Made by a program: the position numbers and the translations under genes. From assembly GCA_002722295.1 (NCBI GenBank), contig PBLF01000004.1, positions 196,315 through 245,621 of the forward strand: a stretch of DNA of 49,307 nucleotides, given 5' to 3'. This document shows positions 44,473 to 49,307 of this stretch, piece by piece. The DNA is from Stappia sp. GTDB taxonomy: Bacteria; Pseudomonadota; Alphaproteobacteria; Rhizobiales; Stappiaceae. How positions within the stretch are numbered: position 1 is the stretch's first letter; the number at the start of each line of letters is the position of its first letter. The notes below the pieces were generated by a model. It searched no databases. It was not told the DNA's origin and saw only the letters and a program-made list of their open reading frames with translations.

Positions 44473-44883
44473 TCAGATTCCCATTTCGTCGAAGACTTCC
44501 TGGGCCGTGCGGAAGCTGTCGATGCCGGCCGGAACACCGCAGTAGATCGCGACCTGCAGCATGATCTCGCGGATCTCTTCCTTGGTGAGACCGTTGTTGA
44601 TCGCGCCACGCACGTGCAGGCGAAGCTCGTGGCTGCGGCCGAGCGCCGAGATCATGCCGAGGTTGAGGATGGAGCGCTCGCGACGCTCGAGGCCCGGACG
44701 GTTCCAGACATCGCCCCAGCAATACTCGGTGACGAGCTGCTGCATCGGCCAGTTGTAGTCGGTCGCCTTGTTGACGGAGGCGTTGACATAGTCATCTCCC
44801 AGCACCTCGCGACGGGTCTTGAGGCCGGCCTCGAAACGCTCTCCGGCCGGAGTGCCGTCGGGACGCTTGGTCGTCGTGCTCAT
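44473..44883 (-). CDS. Carboxymuconolactone decarboxylase family protein (PcaC-like)
   Basis: This 136-aa protein resembles full-length 4-carboxymuconolactone decarboxylase, which in the beta-ketoadipate pathway removes CO2 from the lactone. It has the family line YCWGDVWNRPGLERRERSIL, HELRLHVRGAINNGLTKEEI and IYCGVPAGIDSFRTAQEVF. Other CMD-family members are peroxidase-like (AhpD) with CxxC, which is absent here. The gene lies 11 bp behind the fused hydrolase gene. The pairing of a PcaC-like and a PcaD-like enzyme suggests lactone or keto-acid chemistry, but pcaB, pcaGH and pcaIJ are not present, so the true substrate is unknown. Confidence 0.85.
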   Translation of the reverse strand: MSTTTKRPDGTPAGERFEAGLKTRREVLGDDYVNASVNKATDYNWPMQQLVTEYCWGDVWNRPGLERRERSILNLGMISALGRSHELRLHVRGAINNGLTKEEIREIMLQVAIYCGVPAGIDSFRTAQEVFDEMGI

Positions 44884-44894
44884 GTCTTCTTCCT

Positions 44895-46175
44895 TCAGTT
44901 GCTTGCAGTTGAAGTTTGTTCGCCGCCCCCTTGCGCGACATGCGCCAGGGCCTCGTCCAGATAGACGGCGAAAAGATCCGGGTGCTCGGTCATGGGAAAG
45001 TGGCCGAGGTCGGGCATCACGATCTGCCGGGCTCCGGGCATGAGGGCGAGCAGTCGCGCGCCGTCTTCCGGAGTGGCGGAATAGTCGTAGGCGCCGGACA
45101 GCAGCACGACGGGAAGCCGCCGCGCATCGATACGCGGCGCGATCTCCGCCCCGTCGAACTCAAGGGAATAGAAGGCGAGATCCGCCTGATAGATGCCCGG
45201 CCCGCCTTGCGAATAGATCCAGGAGGCACGGCGCCGGTATCCTTCCGGAGAGGTCGGCGCCATGAGCCCGCGCACGAAGGCTCCGTTGTGAAGCCCGGCG
45301 TGGACGGAAACGTCGTTCTGCCCGCGGTTGATACGTCCACTGGCGCGAAACGGCGGCTCCAACGGAAGCACCCCGCACAGAAGCTCCGGCGAACGGGCGG
45401 CACAGAGAAGCGTCACAGCCGCCCCCATGGAACAGCCGGCCAGGATCGCCGGCCGCCCCACGACCTGCGAAAGATACGCCTTCACCCAGTCGAGGTAGCG
45501 CTCGCCCGTCAGGTTGTAGGCGCTGCCATCCCATCCAAGCGGCGGCAGCGAAAGCCCGTGAAAGGGCATGTCGGGAGCGTGCATCTCATGATTTTCGCCG
45601 AGGTCGAGGTCCGCAAGCTGGGCCTCGAACTGGCGCGCGTCGGCACCGGCGGTGTGCAGGAAAACGATAGGCGTTGCGCCCGGGCGACCGGAAACCTGGG
45701 TGTGGATCTCGACCCCGCCTTCCGCGCAGTCGAGCCGGACCCTCCGCCCAGCAATGCGGCCGGGGTTCCGGCGACGGGGCGCGGCGGGCGCTTCGGGAGC
45801 GGCGAGCGCGATTTCAAAGACCCGCTCGAGCGCGGACCTCGCCCGGGCAACGACCAGATCCTCTCCCTCGAGCCTCACATCCGCATTGGCGATCTGAAGT
45901 GCGGTGAACCCCTGGTGACGCGGCGGTGGCGGCACCTCGAGCATCCGCTGCAGGACACCCTGCCCCAGCTCCAGTTCCAGGTCGGCCGCAACAGTTGCTC
46001 CCGCGTGCCGGAGCGCTCCGTCCTCCAGGTGCACGACAGCACGCTCGCCACCGCTGCACAGTGCCAGCCTGCAAGACAGGCCCGGGGAAAGACGAGCAAG
46101 TTCGCCGTCGCCGGACGCGGCGAGCAGACGCGCGACCAGCTCGTGGAGCGGATCAGCCACGATGCGCACCCGCAT
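44895..46175 (-). CDS. Alpha/beta hydrolase with an extra N-terminal domain
   Basis: This 426-aa protein has a C-terminal alpha/beta hydrolase domain (about 150-415): IVFLHTAGADARQFE as the oxyanion region, nucleophile elbow AGCSMGAAVT, an acid in LSGAYDYSATPED, and the histidine in MPDLGHFPMTEHP. It resembles enol-lactone or carbon-carbon-bond hydrolases. The first 145 residues are a separate unit (ELARLSPGLSCRLALCSGG, AADLELELGQGVLQRML, NADVRLEGEDLVV) that looks like an SCP2-type lipid or ligand pocket; this assignment is tentative. The start ATG 46175 overlaps the upstream gene by 23 bp; GTG 46169 is an alternative. It may open a lactone ring or cleave a diketo acid for the operon's pathway. 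Confidence 0.78.
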   Translation of the reverse strand: MRVRIVADPLHELVARLLAASGDGELARLSPGLSCRLALCSGGERAVVHLEDGALRHAGATVAADLELELGQGVLQRMLEVPPPPRHQGFTALQIANADVRLEGEDLVVARARSALERVFEIALAAPEAPAAPRRRNPGRIAGRRVRLDCAEGGVEIHTQVSGRPGATPIVFLHTAGADARQFEAQLADLDLGENHEMHAPDMPFHGLSLPPLGWDGSAYNLTGERYLDWVKAYLSQVVGRPAILAGCSMGAAVTLLCAARSPELLCGVLPLEPPFRASGRINRGQNDVSVHAGLHNGAFVRGLMAPTSPEGYRRRASWIYSQGGPGIYQADLAFYSLEFDGAEIAPRIDARRLPVVLLSGAYDYSATPEDGARLLALMPGARQIVMPDLGHFPMTEHPDLFAVYLDEALAHVAQGGGEQTSTASN

Positions 46176-47049
46176 CGACGTGACGATAGATCTCGGTGTG
46201 GTCGGCCCCCTGCTGCAGGTCGTTTTCCGCCGCCTGCCACGCCTCGGCCGTCTGGGCGAGAAGCTGCATCTTCAGCCCGAGACCCTCGGCGAGACCGGCG
46301 GCGATGCCGATGTCCTTTGCCATCAGCGACAGGTCGAAGCCCGAGTTGAAGGCGCCGGAAAGCATGAAGCGCTTCACCTTGTTCTCGGTGGTGTTGTTGC
46401 GCCCCGTCGAGGCATTGAGGATGTCCGTAATCACGGCCTCGTCGAGACCGAAGTCCCGCCCGACGATCAGCGCCTCGGCTGCAGCAAGGGCTCCCGCGGC
46501 CGAAACGTAGTTGTTCAGCACCTTGACGACGTGTCCCGCTCCAAGCTTTCCGGCCGGGAAGATACGGTCGCCCATGGCTTCCAGAACCGGACGCGCCCGC
46601 TCGATATCCTCGCCGCCGACCATGATCGCCAGCGTTCCGTCGATCGCTTTCGAGACACCACCGGAGACGGGCGCGTCGACAAGCGACATGCCGCGTGCAG
46701 AGAGCTTTTCGGCGAGCTTCAGCGTGTCGGCGGGCACGGAGGAACTCATGTCGATGACGAGGGCACCGGGCGCCGCCTCGGCGAGTGCGTCCTCCTCGCC
46801 AACCAGACACGAGGCGACAATGGCCGAGGTCGGCAGCATGGTGATGACGACGCCCGCCCCGGCGGCGGCTTCCCTGGCACTGCCGGCCGTCTTTCCGCCG
46901 GCGTCTGCAAAGCTCGCACACGCAGCCTCGGACCGGTCATAGCCGATCACCTCGAAACCGGCCGCGACCAGGTTCTTCGCCATGGGAAGCCCCATCCGTC
47001 CAAGCCCGATGAATGCAACTGACGGAGTGTTTCCCGACTGCGTGGCCAT
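46153..47049 (-). CDS. Beta-hydroxyacid dehydrogenase (3-hydroxyisobutyrate dehydrogenase family)
   Basis: This 298-aa NAD(P)-dependent dehydrogenase has the cofactor site FIGLGRMGLPMAKNL (GLGRMG at 15-20), the substrate motif DAPVSGGVSKA near 124, and the catalytic lysine in GAGHVVKVLNNYV near 174. Members oxidise 3-hydroxyisobutyrate, tartronate semialdehyde, 4-hydroxybutyrate or related acids, and short sequence motifs cannot separate these. It is the first gene of the nine-gene operon, directly behind the GntR-type operator and promoter. Together with the SSADH at the other end it could convert a hydroxy acid through a semialdehyde to a dicarboxylate. Confidence 0.88.
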   Translation of the reverse strand: MATQSGNTPSVAFIGLGRMGLPMAKNLVAAGFEVIGYDRSEAACASFADAGGKTAGSAREAAAGAGVVITMLPTSAIVASCLVGEEDALAEAAPGALVIDMSSSVPADTLKLAEKLSARGMSLVDAPVSGGVSKAIDGTLAIMVGGEDIERARPVLEAMGDRIFPAGKLGAGHVVKVLNNYVSAAGALAAAEALIVGRDFGLDEAVITDILNASTGRNNTTENKVKRFMLSGAFNSGFDLSLMAKDIGIAAGLAEGLGLKMQLLAQTAEAWQAAENDLQQGADHTEIYRHVDAGAHRG

Positions 47050-47095
47050 GCCTGCGTCTCCCTGACTGCGTGTCTCTGCACAACTGACAGGGGTG

Positions 47096-47125
47096 GCATT
47101 AGCAGATTATCAGACAATCTGTCAA
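47096..47125 (-). promoter_or_regulatory. Putative promoter of the nine-gene operon
   Basis: Read on the minus strand, a perfect TTGACA (47125-47120) is followed after 18 bp by TAATGC with an upstream TGC (extended -10 look), or after 17 bp by CTAATG. The GntR-type operator covers the whole spacer, which fits repression by steric block. The leader to the start codon is about 40 nt. Confidence 0.55.
47103..47125. promoter_or_regulatory. GntR-type operator of the nine-gene operon
   Basis: On the minus strand the site reads TTGACAGATTGTCTGATAA and on to TCTG. Its first part, TGACAGATTGTC followed by GA and AA, matches the site at 48149-48166 beside the GntR gene. TTATC-A-GACAA is a one-mismatch version of the dyad TTGTC-A-GACAA. 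Confidence 0.75.
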
Positions 47126-47267
47126 TTGACGCTAAAAGGCTTGCGCTGGCCGCGAAATCGCGACCGCACCGGGCCGGGAACACAACGGAATCTCCGGTCG
47201 GAGGGCAGTGAGAGGGGGCTAAACGGGGCGGGATGGTGCCGGGACCGGCAACGGGTCGGCACACGCC

Positions 47268-47312
47268 GGACATGACCGCCCGTTACCGGAAGGGCGGCCG
47301 GTCTTCATGTCC
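47268..47312. repeat. Interrupted inverted repeat after gntR
   Basis: GGACATGA-CCGCCC (47268-47281) faces GGGCGG (47292-47297) and TCATGTCC (47305-47312), giving a two-part stem with an internal bulge. It lies 34 bp past the gntR stop codon on the minus strand, within the 296-bp gap before the operon, and may end gntR transcription. There is no strong T-run. Confidence 0.45.
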
Positions 47313-47345
47313 CGAGGGGGAGTGCTTCCGACTAGACGCGCCGGT

Positions 47346-48029
47346 TCAGGCCAGTTCCTGCGCGCTGAGGATCTGCAGCGCGATCTTGCTGCTCTCCTCG
47401 ACGTGCAGAATGCTCGCCCGGCGCGCCCGCTCTGAATCGCGCGCACAGATCGCGTCGGTAATGTCGCGAATTTCCTCGACGCTCCTGGGCAGGCGATCCG
47501 GCTGGGTCATGGTGGTCGCCCGCAACATCGAGACCCTGTTGTGGAGCGACGTCAGCATGTCCTCGACATAGATGTTCCTCGCCCCCTTTATGAGGCACCG
47601 GTAGAATTCGGCCTTGCGCGCGACGAGTTGCTCGGTCGGAGCCTGACCGGACGCCGCGGCCGCAAAGGCCTCGCACGCGTCCTTCAAGCGATCGAGTTCA
47701 TCGTCACGCCCCTTGAGGGCGAACTCGGCACCGCAGAACCCTTCCAGAAGCGCACGCAGCTGATAAAGCTGACGAGCCTCCTCAGGCGACACCTTGGTCA
47801 CGACCGGTCCGCGATGCGGCTCGGTTCTGATCAGCCCTTCGGCTTCCAGTTGACGCAGTGCCTCTCTCACGGATGTACGCCCGACCTCAAGCGCCTCGCA
47901 AAGCTCGCGCTCGACCAGCCGGTCTCCGGGTTTGAAATGGCCCGTCGCAATCAGCTCCCGGAGCTTTTCTTCCACGAGATGGCGAATGGTCGCCCGCTGC
48001 TTCGAGATTTTCAGTCCCGGCTGATTCAT
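47346..48029 (-). CDS. GntR-family (FCD/FadR-type) regulator
   Basis: This 227-aa protein has an N-terminal winged helix-turn-helix (KLRELIATGHFKPGDRLVERELCEALEVGRTSVREALRQLEAEGLI, seen here as GDRLVERELCEALEVGRTSV) and a C-terminal all-helical FCD ligand domain (about 80-215: LYQLRALLEGFCGAEFAL, then HVEESSKIA). ATG 48029 is used because GGGGA lies 10 nt upstream; GTG 48038 is an alternative. FCD regulators usually bind carboxylic acids and repress adjacent catabolic genes. A matching operator lies over its own promoter, shared with the divergent lactonase gene, and another over the nine-gene operon promoter. Confidence 0.9.
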   Translation of the reverse strand: MNQPGLKISKQRATIRHLVEEKLRELIATGHFKPGDRLVERELCEALEVGRTSVREALRQLEAEGLIRTEPHRGPVVTKVSPEEARQLYQLRALLEGFCGAEFALKGRDDELDRLKDACEAFAAAASGQAPTEQLVARKAEFYRCLIKGARNIYVEDMLTSLHNRVSMLRATTMTQPDRLPRSVEEIRDITDAICARDSERARRASILHVEESSKIALQILSAQELA

Positions 48030-48133
48030 GAATTCCACGTCCCCAGATCAATCACATCTCGCGGGAGTTGCGCTTTCCCTGCGTAGCACATCCGGCTGCG
48101 GCGCGCCCGGGTTGGACTCTCTACGCCGTGATG

Positions 48134-48162
48134 AGTATAGGTCTTACCTGACAGATTGTCAG
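48134..48162 (-). promoter_or_regulatory. Putative gntR promoter
   Basis: On the minus strand CTGACA (48162-48157) and TATACT (48139-48134) are spaced by exactly 17 bp, a strong sigma-70-like pair. The -35 box is inside the operator dyad, which indicates autorepression. Confidence 0.65.
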
Positions 48163-48166
48163 ACAA
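48149..48166. promoter_or_regulatory. GntR-type operator between gntR and lactonase genes
   Basis: TGACAGATTGTCAGACAA contains the perfect dyad TTGTC-A-GACAA (48156-48166) overlapping a second dyad CTGACA-GAT-TGTCAG. It lies between the divergent gntR and lactonase genes and matches the site upstream of the nine-gene operon over 12 consecutive bases and beyond. Confidence 0.8.
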
Positions 48167-48221
48167 CCACTCAATTCCCTCTCCCCCGCAGGGTCTTGCG
48201 GGGAAAACCCGGAGCTCTCCC

Positions 48222-49046
48222 ATGACAGGTTCGACCCGTCGCGAAGTCCCCGCAACGGCACAATGGGAGGTGCTTGCCCTGCGCTATGCCACGAAGGGAC
48301 TTCCGGCGGCGCAGGCGCTTCTGGACCCGGATCCGCACGAGGCCGAATCCCGTCTCGACTACTTCGTATGGCTTTGCCGGGACGGGAAACGGAACGTGCT
48401 CGTCGATACCGGCTTCGACCGCGAGGAAGGCGCCTCTCGCCAGCGTGTCATGCGCATTCATCCCGTCGATGCGCTGCGCCGGGTTGGCGTGGAGCCGGAA
48501 GAAATCACCGACGTCTTCATCACGCACCTCCACTACGACCACGCGGGCAACCTGCGCCATTTCCCCAATGCCACGCTTCACCTCCAGGACGCGGAAATGG
48601 CCTATGCGACGGGCCGCTGCATGTGCCACGCGCGGATGCGCAAGCCCTTCGCGGTGGAGGACGTCAAGACGGCGGTCGAGATGGTCTACCGGGACCGGGT
48701 GCTGTTCCACGAGGGGGACTACACCCTGTTTCCCGGCCTGCGGGCAAAGCTCGTGGGCGGCCACTCCAAGGGCCTGCAGATGCTGGTCGTGGATGGCGAA
48801 AGTCCGCTCGTCATCGCGTCCGACGCCCTGCACCTCAGGAGGTACCTGACGGACGGACAGATCTTTCCGGTCTTCGGCGACTACCTCGAGACGGTCGAGG
48901 GCTACCGCATGCTGCACGAACTGATCGACGCGGGCGCGGAGATCCTGCCAGGCCACGATCCGGATGTTGTGACCCTCTATCCCCGCATCGAGAACGACTG
49001 GGAAGACGCGGTCATCGTGCGCAGGCGGGCGGCCCAGCAGACCTGA
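48222..49046 (+). CDS. Metallo-beta-lactamase-fold lactonase, AHL-lactonase-like
   Basis: This 274-aa protein belongs to the MBL-fold family that includes AttM/BlcC gamma-butyrolactonase and N-acyl homoserine lactonases. The dinuclear metal site is complete: THLHYDHAGN (H-x-H-x-D-H), the histidine of VGGHSKG, the aspartate of IASDALH and the histidine of LPGHDPDVV. ATG 48222 with GGAG upstream is preferred over an ATG at 48156 that would lie inside the operator. It is divergent from gntR and shares its operator, so it is likely co-regulated with the nine-gene operon. It may open a lactone that feeds the pathway; quorum-signal degradation is possible but less favoured by context. Confidence 0.85.
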   Translation: MTGSTRREVPATAQWEVLALRYATKGLPAAQALLDPDPHEAESRLDYFVWLCRDGKRNVLVDTGFDREEGASRQRVMRIHPVDALRRVGVEPEEITDVFITHLHYDHAGNLRHFPNATLHLQDAEMAYATGRCMCHARMRKPFAVEDVKTAVEMVYRDRVLFHEGDYTLFPGLRAKLVGGHSKGLQMLVVDGESPLVIASDALHLRRYLTDGQIFPVFGDYLETVEGYRMLHELIDAGAEILPGHDPDVVTLYPRIENDWEDAVIVRRRAAQQT

Positions 49047-49098
49047 GGTACAGCGAGGGCATGGCGTTCTGGAAGAACATTCAAAGCAAGGGGAGAAC

Positions 49099-49147
49099 TG
49101 GTAGCGGAGGAGGGACTCGAACCCCCGACACGCGGATTATGATTCCG
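49099..49147 (-). other. 3' fragment of a tRNA-Met(CAT) gene, attachment site of an integrated element
   Basis: Read on the minus strand, the 49 bases run from the anticodon stem (CGGAATCATAATCCGCG, anticodon CAT in a 7-nt loop) through a normal T-arm (GGGGG-TTCGAGT-CCCTC) and acceptor strand (CTCCGCT) to A-CCA. The bases that should form the D-arm and 5' acceptor strand (AGCGGAG) are absent to the right, so this is not a full tRNA gene. A tRNA 3' end next to an integrase start is the typical border made by site-specific integration. The intact gene should lie outside the window. Confidence 0.8.
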
Positions 49148-49237
49148 TCCCGCATTTCCCCGAAAGCTCAACAGCTATAAGACCTTAGGTATCCCTCGGG
49201 ATCAGCCCTGTCACTTACACGTCACAGGGAACACACG

Positions 49238-49307
49238 ATGCCGACCATTAGAAAGCGCGGAGACAAGTGGCAGGTCCAAGTACGGCGGAAAGGCTGCGCG
49301 GCTTTGA
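49238..49307 (+). CDS. Tyrosine-type integrase, N-terminal 23 codons (cut by window end)
   Basis: From ATG 49238, with AGGGAA upstream, the frame reads MPTIRKRGDKWQVQVRRKG and stays open to the window end. This is the usual start of phage or island integrases of the tyrosine recombinase family (small SAM-like arm-binding region). It begins 90 bp from the tRNA-Met fragment, as expected for the integrase of the element that used that tRNA gene. The catalytic part is outside the window, so activity cannot be judged. Confidence 0.7.
   Translation, partial: MPTIRKRGDKWQVQVRRKGCAAL

Noticed and set aside
44473..46175. A standard beta-ketoadipate (pca) operon
   Set aside because: Only PcaC-like and PcaD-like proteins are present; pcaB, pcaGH and pcaIJ are missing, and the hydrolase carries an extra domain.
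48222..49046. Dedicated quorum-quenching AHL lactonase
   Set aside because: The fold and metal site fit, but the shared GntR operator and catabolic neighbours point more to a pathway lactonase. Not excluded by sequence.
49099..49174. Complete tRNA-Met gene on the minus strand
   Set aside because: The bases where the 5' acceptor strand and D-arm should be do not pair with the 3' acceptor strand, so only the 3' part is present.

Overview
The window is high-GC DNA with the gene content of an alphaproteobacterium, probably of the order Hyphomicrobiales. This is inferred from the SmoEFGK-type polyol operon, the imuA-imuB-dnaE2 mutasome with a GAAC-N7-GAAC LexA-type box, the LivFGHM-type importer with a Tat-dependent binding protein, and glycine-rich giant autotransporters. 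I cannot name a genus from sequence alone. About 30 protein genes are supported. The right end is the border of an integrated mobile element: the 3' half of a tRNA-Met gene followed by the first 23 codons of a tyrosine-type integrase.

Left third (1-20.9 kb): two giant paralogous type Va autotransporters (2191 and 2387 aa), both on the minus strand, flank a divergently arranged OmpR-like response regulator and 7TM-DISM histidine kinase plus a DHRS6-like short-chain dehydrogenase. The first autotransporter is followed within 34 bp by a secreted YtcJ-type amidohydrolase. The layout suggests a surface-adhesin locus under its own two-component system, but control of the autotransporters by that system is inference.

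Middle (20.9-34.4 kb): a LacI-family regulator and a six-gene polyol operon follow (binding protein, two permeases, ATPase, SmoS sorbitol dehydrogenase, mannitol 2-dehydrogenase). A TTTACGCGCGTAAA palindrome lies in the operon promoter and a one-mismatch copy lies at the regulator's own promoter. An intrinsic-terminator-like hairpin after the binding-protein gene probably lowers expression of the genes behind it. Next come a minus-strand YaiI/DUF188 gene and the SOS mutagenesis cassette imuA-imuB-dnaE2, with a LexA-type box inside the end of imuA just ahead of imuB.

Right third (34.4-49.3 kb): a class III alcohol dehydrogenase that has lost two of the four structural-zinc cysteines is divergent from a GlxA-type AraC regulator. 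A membrane-anchored putative serine hydrolase follows. Then comes a nine-gene minus-strand operon: 3-hydroxyisobutyrate-dehydrogenase-like enzyme, fused alpha/beta hydrolase, carboxymuconolactone-decarboxylase homologue, binding protein, livHMGF-type transporter and succinate-semialdehyde dehydrogenase. A GntR/FCD regulator and a divergent metallo-beta-lactamase-fold lactonase sit at its head. A near-identical motif, TGACAGATTGTC followed by GA and AA, lies in the promoter regions of both the operon and the gntR/lactonase pair, so all eleven genes look like one regulon for uptake and breakdown of an unknown, probably lactone or keto-acid-like, compound. This is the best candidate in the window for an undescribed pathway.
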